This document shows positions 7,826 through 16,051 of a stretch of DNA of 64,000 bases, piece by piece. Below the pieces are notes generated by a model. The model was not told the DNA's origin and did no database searches. It saw only the letters and a program-made list of their open reading frames with translations. Made by a program: the position numbers and the translations under genes. Each line of letters starts with the position of its first letter. The stretch's first letter is position 1. The DNA lies in NCBI RefSeq assembly GCF_000383575.1, contig NZ_KB911579.1, positions 561,707 to 625,706 on the forward strand, given 5' to 3'. This stretch comes from Salinispora oceanensis (GTDB lineage Bacteria > Actinomycetota > Actinomycetes > Mycobacteriales > Micromonosporaceae).

Positions 7826-9181
7826 TCACAGCGAGAGGTAGTGCTGCCGCTCGTACGGCGTGACCTCGCGGCGGTACTGCTCCCACTCGGACCGCTTGTT
7901 GCGCAGGAAGAAGTCGAAGACGTGCTCGCCGAGCACCTCGGCGACCAGTTCGGAGCCGGCCATCACGTCGATCGCCTCGGCGAGGTTCTCGGGCAGCGGC
8001 TCGTACCCCATCGCCCGACGCTCGGCGCTGGTCAGCGACCAGACGTCGTCCTCCGCGCCCGGCGGTAGCTCGTACCCCTCCTCGATTCCCTTGAGGCCGG
8101 CACCGAGCATCACCGCGAAGGCCAGGTACGGGTTGGTCGCCGAGTCGGGCGACCGGACCTCGACCCGGGCCGAGTTCGGCTTACCGTACGCCGGGACCCG
8201 GACCAGCGCGGAGCGGTTCAGGTGCCCCCAGCAGACGTACGCGGGGCTCTCGGTGACCCGGTTCGGCAGGGCCTGCGGGAAGAGCCGTTTGAACGAGTTG
8301 ACCCACTGGTTGGTGACCGCCGTGTACTCCCGGGCGTGCACCAGCAGACCGGCGATGAACGCCCGGGCGACTTTGGAAAGCTTCATCGGGTCACCGGAGT
8401 CGTGGAACGCGTTGCGCTCCCCCTCGAACAACGAGAGGTGGGTGTGCATGCCACTGCCCGGCTGGTCGGTGAAGGGCTTCGGCATGAAGGTGGCCTGCAC
8501 GCCGGTGGAGAGCGCCACCTCCTTGACCACGTGCCGGAACGTCATGATGTTGTCGGCGGTGCTGAGGGCGTCGGCGTAGCGCAGGTCGATCTCCTGCTGA
8601 CCGGGGGCGACCTCGTGGTGGCTGAACTCGACGGAGATTCCGATGCGTTCGAGCGCGAGTACCGCTTGTCGGCGGAAGTCCCGGGCGACCGCGTGGGTGG
8701 TGTGCTCGAAGTAGCCGCCGGTGTCGACTGGGATCGGCACCGAGCCGTCCGGGGCGCCATCCTCCAGCAGGTAGAACTCGATCTCCGGATGGGTGTAGTA
8801 GGTGAAGCCCTTCTCCGCTGCCCGGGACAACGCCCGCCGCAGTACGTGACGCGGGTCGGCCCAGGACGGGCTGCCGTCGGGCAACAGGATGTCGCAGAAC
8901 ATCCGGGCGCTCTCGCCGCTGACCCCGCCCTCGAACGGGAAGACCTGGAAGGTCGTCGGGTCCGGCATCGCCACCATGTCAGACTCGACGACCCGGGCGA
9001 ACCCCTCGATCGCCGAACCGTCGAACCCGATGCCCTCCGCGAAGGCGGACTCCAGCTCCGCGGGGGCCACCGACACGCTCTTCAGCGTGCCCAGCACGTC
9101 GGTGAACCACAGCCGGACGAACCGGATGTCCCGCTCTTCCAGCGTACGGAGGACGAACTCCTGCTGACGGTCCACTTCCAC
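7826..9181 (-). CDS. glnA2: Glutamine synthetase family enzyme, GlnA2 type
   Basis: A 451-residue class I glutamine synthetase fold. Visible family motifs include GFDGSAIEGFARVVESDM near the N-terminus, the metal/glutamate-binding EIEFYLLEDG, the GSGMHTHLS ATP-binding segment, NSFKRLFPQA, and RVEVRSPDSATNPYLAFAVM. The length is that of the short alpha-type enzyme (M. tuberculosis GlnA2), and the NLYDLP adenylylation motif of GlnA1 is missing, so GlnE should not modify it. Streptomyces GlnA2 has been reported to gamma-glutamylate polyamines rather than make glutamine; either activity is possible here. It is divergent from nadE, with a GlnR-like box between them. Confidence 0.93.
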   Translation of the reverse strand: MEVDRQQEFVLRTLEERDIRFVRLWFTDVLGTLKSVSVAPAELESAFAEGIGFDGSAIEGFARVVESDMVAMPDPTTFQVFPFEGGVSGESARMFCDILLPDGSPSWADPRHVLRRALSRAAEKGFTYYTHPEIEFYLLEDGAPDGSVPIPVDTGGYFEHTTHAVARDFRRQAVLALERIGISVEFSHHEVAPGQQEIDLRYADALSTADNIMTFRHVVKEVALSTGVQATFMPKPFTDQPGSGMHTHLSLFEGERNAFHDSGDPMKLSKVARAFIAGLLVHAREYTAVTNQWVNSFKRLFPQALPNRVTESPAYVCWGHLNRSALVRVPAYGKPNSARVEVRSPDSATNPYLAFAVMLGAGLKGIEEGYELPPGAEDDVWSLTSAERRAMGYEPLPENLAEAIDVMAGSELVAEVLGEHVFDFFLRNKRSEWEQYRREVTPYERQHYLSL

Positions 9182-9252
9182 CCCTCACGACCCTATTGTC
9201 CGCCTTCGGCCCGCGGACGACCCGGCCTGGCCGACCAGTCTCCTCCGGCCTC

Positions 9253-9268
9253 GTTACGCCGACGTTAC
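9253..9268. promoter_or_regulatory. Candidate GlnR box between glnA2 and nadE
   Basis: GTTAC-N6-GTTAC occurs 72 bp upstream of the glnA2 start. This spacing matches the gTnAC-n6-GnnAC pattern of actinobacterial GlnR operators that control nitrogen genes. Only one full pair is seen, not the double box. Confidence 0.4.
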
Positions 9269-9367
9269 GCGACCTTCCCGCGCCCGCATCGGCCTGTCCC
9301 ATCCCCACCACAACCGACTGAAAGCGCCTCTCCCAGCACGCGCCAGACCCGGCTCGGACCGCTACGG

Positions 9368-9373
9368 CAAGAT
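9368..9373 (+). promoter_or_regulatory. Possible -10 box for nadE
   Basis: CAAGAT lies 6 nt before the ATG at 9380, the same spacing as other start-proximal -10 boxes in this window. The intervening AAGGA could instead act as a ribosome site, though it is only one base from the ATG. Confidence 0.3.
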
Positions 9374-9379
9374 AAGGAC

Positions 9380-11176
9380 ATGACCACCCTGCGTCTCGCA
9401 CTCTGCCAGGTCAACCCGATCGTCGGCGACCTCGCCGGCAACGCCACCATCATCCGCGAATGGGCCCGCCGCGCCGCCGACGCCGGCGCCCAACTGGCCG
9501 CCTTCCCGGAGCTGGCCCTGACCGGCTACCCGGTTGAGGACCTGGTCTTCCGCCGCTCCTTCATGACGGCATCGAGGGCGGCGCTGGACGGGCTCGCCAC
9601 CGACCTCGCCGCAGACGGGCTGGGCGACCTGCCGGTGGTGGTCGGCTACCTGGACGCGGACGGCCCACCACAGGTCAACGGCGACGCTGAGCCGGGGCAC
9701 GGGGCGCGTAACGCGGCGGCCCTGTTGCACGGCGGGAAAACCGTGGCCACCTACTTCAAACACCACCTGCCGAACTACGGCGTCTTCGACGAGGACCGCT
9801 ACTTCGTGCCGGGCGAGACGCTGTCCGTGATACGAATCGGCGGGGTGGATGTCACGCTGACCATCTGTGAGGACCTGTGGCAGGTCGGGGGGCCCTTCAC
9901 CGCCGCCCGGCAGGCCAACGTCGGCCTCGTCATCAACATCAACGGCTCGCCGTACGAACTGAAGAAGGACGACGTCCGGCTCCCACTGGTCCGGCGCCGG
10001 GCCGCCGAGGCCAAGGCGACCATCGCGTACGTCAACATGGTCGGCGGCCAGGACGAGCTGGTGTACGAGGGCGACTCCATGATCGTGACAGCCGAGGGGG
10101 AGCTGCTCGCCCGGGCGCCGCAGTTCGTTGAGCACCTGCTGGTACACGACGTGGATCTCCCCGCCGCCGACGACGGTCCGCCCGCCGACATCGAGCTGGC
10201 CGACGGGATGCGGGTACTCCACCGCCACGTTGAATCGCTGCCGGCCACGCCCACCGAGAAGTCCGCGACTGGTGACCTGATCGAACCGGCGGCCGACGAG
10301 GCGGAGGTGTGGCGGGCGCTCCTACTGGGTCTGCGCGACTACGTCGACAAGAACCGCTTCCCCTCGGTGGTGCTCGGCCTCTCCGGCGGCATCGACTCGT
10401 CGGTCGTCGCTGCTCTGGCGGTGGACGCGCTCGGTGCGGACCGGGTGGTCGGGGTGTCGCTGCCGAGCCAGCACTCCTCCGCGCACTCCCGGGAAGACGC
10501 GGCGGAGTTGGCCAAGCGCACCGGCCTGGACTACCGGATCGAACCGATCCAGCCGATCGTCGACACCTTCCTGGCCAACCTGTCGATCTCCGGTCTCTCG
10601 GTGGAGAACCTCCAGGCCCGGGTCCGCGGGGTGATCCTGATGGCCCTGTCGAACCAGGAAGGCCACCTGGTGCTCACCACCGGCAACAAGAGCGAACTGG
10701 CAGTCGGCTACTCCACCCTGTACGGCGACTCCGTCGGCGGCTTCAACCCGGTCAAGGACGTCTGGAAGACCCTGATCTGGCAGCTCGCCCGGTGGCGAAA
10801 CGCGGAAGCGGTCCGGCGCGGCGAGACCCCACCGATCCCGGAGAGCTCAATCAACAAGCCTCCGTCGGCCGAGCTGAGCCCCGGCCAACTGGACTCCGAC
10901 ACACTTCCCGAGTACGACCTGCTCGACCCGATCCTCATCGGCTACATCGACAGCGACCTGGGCCGGGACGGGCTGATCGAGGCCGGCCACGACCCGGCGC
11001 TCGTGGACCAGGTGCTGCGGATGGTGGATACCGCCGAGTACAAGCGGCGCCAGTCCGCACCCGGCACGAAGATCTCGATGAAGGCCTTCGGGCGAGACCG
11101 CCGCCTGCCGATCACCAACCGCTGGCGCGAGGACGGCCGAGTGGCCGGAGTAGCGGAGCGGCTCGGGGGCGAATAG
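9380..11176 (+). CDS. nadE: Glutamine-dependent NAD+ synthetase
   Basis: A 598-residue two-domain enzyme that converts deamido-NAD to NAD with glutamine as the amide donor. The N-terminal nitrilase-type glutaminase domain (about 1-270) shows the Glu-Lys-Cys triad: Glu in AAFPELALTGYP (residue 44), Lys in KHHLPNYGVFDEDRYF, Cys in LTICEDLWQVGG. The C-terminal synthetase domain has the PP-loop LGLSGGIDSSVVAALAVDAL at about residue 332, the TTGNKSELAVGYSTLYGD segment and a KPPSAEL motif. The ATG at 9380 begins directly before the conserved first strand. The upstream intergenic region is shared with glnA2, so the two nitrogen-linked genes may be co-regulated. Confidence 0.96.
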   Translation: MTTLRLALCQVNPIVGDLAGNATIIREWARRAADAGAQLAAFPELALTGYPVEDLVFRRSFMTASRAALDGLATDLAADGLGDLPVVVGYLDADGPPQVNGDAEPGHGARNAAALLHGGKTVATYFKHHLPNYGVFDEDRYFVPGETLSVIRIGGVDVTLTICEDLWQVGGPFTAARQANVGLVININGSPYELKKDDVRLPLVRRRAAEAKATIAYVNMVGGQDELVYEGDSMIVTAEGELLARAPQFVEHLLVHDVDLPAADDGPPADIELADGMRVLHRHVESLPATPTEKSATGDLIEPAADEAEVWRALLLGLRDYVDKNRFPSVVLGLSGGIDSSVVAALAVDALGADRVVGVSLPSQHSSAHSREDAAELAKRTGLDYRIEPIQPIVDTFLANLSISGLSVENLQARVRGVILMALSNQEGHLVLTTGNKSELAVGYSTLYGDSVGGFNPVKDVWKTLIWQLARWRNAEAVRRGETPPIPESSINKPPSAELSPGQLDSDTLPEYDLLDPILIGYIDSDLGRDGLIEAGHDPALVDQVLRMVDTAEYKRRQSAPGTKISMKAFGRDRRLPITNRWREDGRVAGVAERLGGE

Positions 11177-11328
11177 GTGACTCGGGGCGGAGTGACGCCT
11201 CCGGCGGGGGCGGGTGAACGACCCGGGAGTGACATCCTGCACTGCCCCCTGCCGCGAACCGCCGTGCGGTGCGACGATCGCGGCAGAGCCCGGGGACCGC
11301 GTACGCGGCCTCGAGGAAGGAGAAAGCC

Positions 11329-12174
11329 ATGCTGGAATCCAGCCCAGCCGAGGTGACCGCCCTTTACGGCGGACCGGCAACCCGACGGGTCCGCGCCCGT
11401 GACCTGCTCGCCGCGAAGGAGCGTGGCGAGCGGTGGGCGATGCTCACCTCGTACGACCAGTACACGGCGGGGATCTTCGACGCCGCCGGCATCCCGGTGC
11501 TGCTGGTCGGAGACTCGGCCGCGAACAACGTCTACGGCTACGACACGACGTTACCGGTGACCCCGGACGAGCTGCTGCCCCTGGTCCGGGCCGTGGTCCG
11601 GGCCACCCGGCAGACGCTGGTCGTCGGCGACCTGCCGTTCGGCTCCTATGAGGAGGGCCCCACCGCGGCCCTGCGCACCGCCGTACGGTTCATGAAGGAA
11701 GGCGGCTGCCACGCGGTCAAACTGGAGGGTGGCCGCCACTGTGCGGAACAGATCGCCGCAATCGTTCGAGCCGGTATCCCGGTGATGGCGCACATCGGCT
11801 TCACGCCACAACGGGAACACACCCTCGGTGGTTACCGGGTCCAGGGCCGGGGCGACACCGCCGAGGAGGTGCTCGCCGACGCCCACGCGGTCGCTGAGGC
11901 GGGAGCCTTCGCGGTGGTGCTGGAGATGGTCCCCGGCGACGTGGCGAAACGGGTGACCGCCGAGCTGACCATCCCGACCGTGGGCATCGGCGCCGGTCCG
12001 GACACCGACGCCCAGGTGCTGGTCTGGCAGGACATGGCGGGTCTCCGTACCGGCCGGATGCCCCGCTTCGTGAAGCGCTACGCCAACCTCGCCGACACCC
12101 TGGGCGAGGCGACCCGTCGCTTCGCCGACGAGGTCCGCGACGGCGGTTTCCCCACCGCCGAGCACACCTTCTGA
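11329..12174 (+). CDS. panB: 3-methyl-2-oxobutanoate hydroxymethyltransferase
   Basis: A 281-residue enzyme of pantothenate synthesis that transfers a hydroxymethyl group from methylenetetrahydrofolate to 2-oxoisovalerate, giving ketopantoate. Conserved motifs: [37 protein letters not shown] with the metal-binding Asp, [25 protein letters not shown], the catalytic Glu in VVLEMVPGD, and [21 protein letters not shown]. The ATG at 11329 has AGGAAGGAGA just upstream. The rest of the pathway is not in the window. A hairpin terminator begins 8 bp after the stop. The position after glnA2 matches M. tuberculosis panB (Rv2225). Confidence 0.97.
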   Translation: MLESSPAEVTALYGGPATRRVRARDLLAAKERGERWAMLTSYDQYTAGIFDAAGIPVLLVGDSAANNVYGYDTTLPVTPDELLPLVRAVVRATRQTLVVGDLPFGSYEEGPTAALRTAVRFMKEGGCHAVKLEGGRHCAEQIAAIVRAGIPVMAHIGFTPQREHTLGGYRVQGRGDTAEEVLADAHAVAEAGAFAVVLEMVPGDVAKRVTAELTIPTVGIGAGPDTDAQVLVWQDMAGLRTGRMPRFVKRYANLADTLGEATRRFADEVRDGGFPTAEHTF

Positions 12175-12181
12175 CCGGGCT

Positions 12182-12213
12182 GGCGGTGGCCCGGCCAACG
12201 CCGGGCCGCCGCC
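12182..12213 (+). terminator. Hairpin terminator after panB
   Basis: Arms 12182-12195 and 12200-12213 pair over 14 bp with one G-U pair, closing the loop CAAC. The loop resembles the TAAC loop of the hairpin at 7646. Confidence 0.7.
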
Positions 12214-12306
12214 ATGCAGGCGCTGAGCGCGGAGGCCGAGAAGACGGCTGCCGACCCGAGCCTGGAGCCCACATCGCTCACCGGCCTCCACTGGTGACCA
12301 ACCGAG

Positions 12307-12312
12307 TAGGAT
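12307..12312 (+). promoter_or_regulatory. -10 box of a leaderless promoter for the lipoprotein gene
   Basis: TAGGAT followed by 8 nt and the GTG at 12321, with no ribosome site. Confidence 0.5.
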
Positions 12313-12320
12313 TCCTCTTC

Positions 12321-12809
12321 GTGCATAAGACAACCCTCTTCCGGGCTCTGCTGGTCCCTGCCGCCGTCCTCGCTCTCACCGCCTGCGGCGGCGGGGACGA
12401 CACGGAGCCAACCGCGTCCGCACCATCGACCACCGACCCCACGACGGCCTCCTCTTCAGCGCCACCGGCGGCGGAGGCCGCGAAGGGCGACAAGGAACTC
12501 TGCGACGCGGCCAACAAGGTCAGCTTGGAGCTCCGGCAGACCCTGCTCGACGCTGTGTCGGCAGGCCAGGAGCCGACGACGGAGATGTTCCAGGAGATCT
12601 TCACCGGGTTGGCGACGGAGTTCGCCACCATCGCCGCCACTGGAGAGGCCGACAGTGCGGTCGCCGCCGCGCTGACCACGTACAGCGAGGAGGCCGGCAA
12701 GGCGGCTGCCGCCGCAAGCCCGGAAGCCGCCGACAACCCCGCCTTCGACAAGGCCACCGACACCGCCACCGAGGCCTGCCAGGCGGTTGGTGTTTCGGTC
12801 GACTTCTGA
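12321..12809 (+). CDS. Small lipoprotein of unknown function
   Basis: From the GTG at 12321 the product is 162 residues with a lipoprotein signal peptide: hydrophobic FRALLVPAAVLALTAC with the lipobox LTAC, Cys at 22. A Thr/Ser/Ala-rich linker of about 35 residues follows, then an alpha-helical domain with two cysteines (ELCDAANK near the start and TEACQAVG at the end) that could form a disulfide. It should be anchored on the outer face of the membrane. The longer reading frame upstream overlaps the panB terminator and has no start signal. The function is not recognised. A hairpin terminator follows at 12877. Confidence 0.8.
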   Translation: MHKTTLFRALLVPAAVLALTACGGGDDTEPTASAPSTTDPTTASSSAPPAAEAAKGDKELCDAANKVSLELRQTLLDAVSAGQEPTTEMFQEIFTGLATEFATIAATGEADSAVAAALTTYSEEAGKAAAAASPEAADNPAFDKATDTATEACQAVGVSVDF

Positions 12810-12876
12810 CCCCACGACAACTGGGGCTAACCGACGAACATCCGCCAGTTAGTTATGGCCCGGTAGGACATCCGTG

Positions 12877-12902
12877 CGGCCCGCTGGAAGCCCAGCGGGC
12901 CG
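12877..12902 (+). terminator. Hairpin terminator with a T-rich tail
   Basis: CGGCCCGCTGG pairs with CCAGCGGGCCG over 11 bp around the loop AAGC, followed by TATCACCTTTT. It ends the lipoprotein transcript and may also serve the convergent oxidoreductase gene. Confidence 0.75.
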
Positions 12903-12975
12903 TATCACCTTTTCGCCCAACCTCCGAACGCTTCCCCGATGGAGGGGCGGATCCCGTCCGGACCCGCACCACCCT

Positions 12976-13674
12976 TCAGAGGTCGGTGACGCGGATACCG
13001 GCGTGGGCCTTGTACCGCTTGTTGATGGCGATCAGGTTCGCCGTGAAAGCCTCGATCTGGTGGGCGTTCCGCAGGCGACCGGCGTAGATGCCACGCATAC
13101 CGGGAATCCGGGCGGCGAGAGCACCGACAATGCCAGCCAGTTCCCGCTCCTCGGTGCAGATCAGCACGTCCAGCTCGATCCGGTCGATCTGCGGATCCGC
13201 CAGCAACGGGGCACTGACGTGGTTGAACGCCGCGCAAACCCGAGACTGCGGCAGCAACGCGGCAGCCTGCTGGACGGCGCTGCCCTCCGCCACGGTGAGG
13301 GCATAGGGGCCCTGCTTGTCGAAGCCGAGCGGGTTGACGCAGTCGACGACAATCTTGCCGGCGAGGGGTTCGGCGAGGGCGCCGACGATGCTGGCGTGGC
13401 CATCCCAGGGCACCGCGATTACCACCACATCGCTGCGCCGGGCGACCTCCTCGTTGGCGGCTCCGGTGACGCTCGCGCCGGCGGGCACCCCGGGCAGGGC
13501 GGCGATCTCCGCAGCGGACTGGGCAGCGCGCTCGGCCGAGCGGGAACCGATCAGCACGGCCTGGCCGGCACGGGCGAACCGGTAGGCGAGACCACGCCCC
13601 TGGTCGCCCGTGCCGCCGACGATACCGACAGTTAGCCCGGACACATCGGGTAGGTTGCTCGCGTCGTAAGCCAT
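12976..13674 (-). CDS. F420-dependent NADP oxidoreductase (NPDR family)
   Basis: A 232-residue Rossmann protein that moves hydride between reduced F420 and NADP. The N-terminal GIVGGTGDQGRGLAYRFARA is the dinucleotide-binding loop, followed by IGSRSAERA where Ser/Arg contact the NADP phosphate. VVVIAVPWDGH, VVDCVNPL and VCAAFNHVSAPLL are typical of the F420:NADP oxidoreductase family. The ATG at 13674 is chosen because the fold starts about 12 residues later; a GAGGAT sequence 6 nt upstream could be a ribosome site or a start-proximal -10 box. The length fits the family. The gene follows the AraC regulator at 13740 on the same strand, separated by 65 bp. Confidence 0.88.
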   Translation of the reverse strand: MAYDASNLPDVSGLTVGIVGGTGDQGRGLAYRFARAGQAVLIGSRSAERAAQSAAEIAALPGVPAGASVTGAANEEVARRSDVVVIAVPWDGHASIVGALAEPLAGKIVVDCVNPLGFDKQGPYALTVAEGSAVQQAAALLPQSRVCAAFNHVSAPLLADPQIDRIELDVLICTEERELAGIVGALAARIPGMRGIYAGRLRNAHQIEAFTANLIAINKRYKAHAGIRVTDL

Positions 13675-13739
13675 GCGAACATCCTCGCAAACCGCCGATG
13701 CACGAGCAGCAGTCGATGCTGTGACAATCCCCGCTGGGG

Positions 13740-14600
13740 TCAGGCCCGCTCCACCGGAATCCACAACTCGGACTCCGCGGTCGCACCGTCCGCCGCGACA
13801 CTAGTGCGGGAGATCTCTGGACCCGGACGACTACGGTACGGGTTAGCCGGGAACCACAGGGTGAAGACGTCCCGCCACAGGTGCTGGACGGTCTGCGGGA
13901 ACGGACCGGAGGTGGTGAAGACCGCCCACTTGCCGGCGGGCACCGCCATCGCGTCGAGCCCCTTCGGCGCGCTCGCGCCGGTGACCACACCGTGCCAGTA
14001 GTCCAGCTCACCGCCCTCCGCCCGACCGTCTGCGATCTTGGTGCTGACGTTGACGATGCCCTTTGGTTCCTGGTCGGACAGCGCCGCCATCCGGTTGACT
14101 GTCGCCTGGTCGATACTCCGGACGAACTCAACGATCGCTGGGTTCATCCCCTCGTGCACCAGGGGCACTCGGGCTCGCCGGCCCACCAGGTGGAAACCAT
14201 CCTTGTCCACGATTCGGTAGTCCATACTGCCACTCCCATCAACGGTGAGACGGAAGGAGATCCGGGGCTGGGCGCGCAGAGTCGCCCCCGTACGGCGGGC
14301 CTCGCCTGGGCTGACGCCGTGCACGGCCTGAAACGCCCGGCCAAACGCCTCGGTGGAGCCATAGCCGTACCGCACCGCGATATCGAGCAGCGACTGCTCC
14401 CCCGACAGCACCTCCGCCGCGGCGACGGTCAGTCGCCGACGGCGGACGTACTCGGACAGACCGACCCCTGCCAACGCGGAGAACAGCCGCCGCAGGTGGT
14501 ACTCCGACGTCGCGGCGATCCGGGCCAGCTCGGCTACATCGACCGGCTGGTCGAGTTGCTGCTCGAGGTGGGCCATGACATCGTTGAGCCGCTTCAGCAC
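13740..14600 (-). CDS. AraC-type regulator with a GyrI-like effector-binding domain
   Basis: A 286-residue transcription factor. Residues about 5-105 are a double helix-turn-helix domain (VAELARIAATSEYHLRRLFS and LLDIAVRYGYGSTEAFGRAF, then FQAVHGVSPGEAR). Residues about 125-286 form a GyrI/SOUL-like ligand-binding domain (MDYRIVDKDGFHLVGRRARV ... MAVPAGKWAVFTTSGPFP ... ESELWIPV). Members such as Rob and SoxS-like regulators bind small hydrophobic ligands. The GTG at 14600 is preferred because AAGGAGG lies 7 nt upstream; an ATG 13 codons earlier has no signal. The ligand and target genes are unknown; nearby candidates are the oxidoreductase and the VOC gene. Confidence 0.88.
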   Translation of the reverse strand: MLKRLNDVMAHLEQQLDQPVDVAELARIAATSEYHLRRLFSALAGVGLSEYVRRRRLTVAAAEVLSGEQSLLDIAVRYGYGSTEAFGRAFQAVHGVSPGEARRTGATLRAQPRISFRLTVDGSGSMDYRIVDKDGFHLVGRRARVPLVHEGMNPAIVEFVRSIDQATVNRMAALSDQEPKGIVNVSTKIADGRAEGGELDYWHGVVTGASAPKGLDAMAVPAGKWAVFTTSGPFPQTVQHLWRDVFTLWFPANPYRSRPGPEISRTSVAADGATAESELWIPVERA

Positions 14601-14705
14601 CCGGCCCTCCTTCCCTTGCGCCCACGACGCTAGGGCCACGCGGGCAGCACTAACCCGACAAGCTATGCCAGATTCGATCAGGTCATCCCCGGACCGCTGC
14701 GGTGG

Positions 14706-15125
14706 CTACCGGTCGGCGCCACCACTCGTGGCGGGACCAAGCTCCGGCGCACCGTTCCAGTCGACGAGCTGGACGATGACACCATTCGGATCGCGGACCT
14801 GGAAGGCGCGCTCGCCCCACTCCTCGGTGGTCAGCGGCATGGTGATCTTGACACCCTCGGCCTGCAGCCGCGCCAGCTCGCCCTCAAGGTCGTCAACCAC
14901 GAACGCCAGGATCACACCGCGGGCATGGTCGTCCCGCTGGTCATCGGGGAGGGTAGTGAGTCCACGCCGCAGGAAGACAACATGGACACCGGCGTCGTCG
15001 CGGGTCAGCGAGGCAAACCCGTCCGCGGCCATCTCCTGACGAAACCCGAAGTGCTCGGTCAGGAAGGCGGCAGCGGCGGAGACATCCTCGACATTGAGTG
15101 ATACGGCAGTGGAGGTGATCTTCAT
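14706..15125 (-). CDS. VOC (glyoxalase/bleomycin-resistance type) family protein
   Basis: A 139-residue protein with the paired beta-alpha-beta-beta-beta repeats of the vicinal oxygen chelate fold: VSLNVEDVSAAAAFLTEHFG opens the first repeat, and VILAFVVDDLEGELARLQAEGV the second, ending with FQVRDPNGVIVQLVDW whose acidic residue usually binds metal. AAGGA precedes the ATG. It is divergent from a TetR regulator across a 34-bp palindrome, so it is probably that regulator's target and may bind or detoxify a small molecule. The substrate cannot be told from sequence. Confidence 0.87.
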   Translation of the reverse strand: MKITSTAVSLNVEDVSAAAAFLTEHFGFRQEMAADGFASLTRDDAGVHVVFLRRGLTTLPDDQRDDHARGVILAFVVDDLEGELARLQAEGVKITMPLTTEEWGERAFQVRDPNGVIVQLVDWNGAPELGPATSGGADR

Positions 15126-15166
15126 GGAAGAGTCCTTCTCGCGATGATCCGATATACCTCGTACGT

Positions 15167-15200
15167 CGTACGCTATACATTGTACATCGTACAGCGTACG
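15167..15200. promoter_or_regulatory. 34-bp imperfect palindrome, probable TetR operator
   Basis: CGTACGCT at 15167-15174 is repeated inverted at 15193-15200, and the 18-bp centre is itself nearly symmetrical around TTGTACA (TAC..TGT / ACA..GTA). Fourteen of 17 positions pair. It lies between the starts of the VOC gene (15125) and the TetR gene (15221), the usual place for an operator controlling both. Confidence 0.6.
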
Positions 15201-15220
15201 GAGAAATTGCGGAGATGACT

Positions 15221-16009
15221 ATGCATATATCTGACGTAACCAGCGCCGGCGACCCCACGCGTACGCTCGCCCTGCTCTGGCGGGAGCCATCGACGGCAGC
15301 GCGCCGAGGCCCGCAACGCGGCCTCAACCTGGACGCGGTGATCGAAGCGGCGACCGCCGTCACCGACACCGAGGGGCTGACCGGTCTGACCATGCGTCGC
15401 GTCGCCCAGGAGCTGCGGGTCTCCCCCATGACCCTCTACACATACGTGCCCGGCAAGGCGGAGCTACTCGACGTAATGCTCGACGCCGCGTACGGCCGGA
15501 TGTCGCGCACCGACACCACCGGACAACCCTGGCGAGTACGGCTGACTGCCGTGGCCGAGGAGAATCGGACGCTCTTCACGACCCATCCGTGGACCGCCAC
15601 GGTCTCGACGTTGCGGCCCCCGCTCGGACCGGGCGCGATCGCCAAGTACGAGCACGAGCTGACCGCGCTGGACGGCTTGGGCCTCGACGACGTCGAGATG
15701 GACGACTGCCTGACCCTCCTGCTGAGCTTCGTCCAGGCCAATGCCAGAGTCGCCGCCGATGCCCGGGCTACTGCCCAGCTCACCACCATGACCGACGAGC
15801 AGTGGTGGGCGGCCGCCGGGCCGCTGCTGGCCCGGGTCCTCGACCCCGCGGCCTACCCGCTGGCCACCCGGGTCGGCAGTGCCGCCGGCACGGCTCACGG
15901 CAGCGCCCACGACCCCGCCCACGCCTACGAGTTCGGCCTCCACCGCCTCCTGGACGGGCTCGCCACCCTCATCGAACGCGCAACACCCGCAGCATCAGGG
16001 GGCTCCTGA
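15221..16009 (+). CDS. TetR/AcrR-family transcriptional regulator
   Basis: About 262 residues. The DNA-binding domain is at about residues 35-85 (LDAVIEAATAVTDTEGLTGL, then MRRVAQELRVSPMTLYTYVP, GKAELLDVMLD), followed by a TetR_C-type ligand domain ending with a Gly/His/Ala-rich stretch and helix. The ATG at 15221 has GGAG 6 nt upstream; the ATG two codons earlier abuts that GGAG and is less likely. It probably represses itself and the divergent VOC gene through the palindrome at 15167-15200. The ligand is unknown. Confidence 0.9.
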   Translation: MHISDVTSAGDPTRTLALLWREPSTAARRGPQRGLNLDAVIEAATAVTDTEGLTGLTMRRVAQELRVSPMTLYTYVPGKAELLDVMLDAAYGRMSRTDTTGQPWRVRLTAVAEENRTLFTTHPWTATVSTLRPPLGPGAIAKYEHELTALDGLGLDDVEMDDCLTLLLSFVQANARVAADARATAQLTTMTDEQWWAAAGPLLARVLDPAAYPLATRVGSAAGTAHGSAHDPAHAYEFGLHRLLDGLATLIERATPAASGGS

Positions 16010-16051
16010 GGCTGCTCCAGGATGGTCAACTACTGGTGATGTTCCGAATGT

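Noticed and set aside
8222..9379. Long upstream extension of the nadE frame
   Set aside because: It is antisense to glnA2, which has clear family motifs; the enzyme begins at the ATG at 9380.
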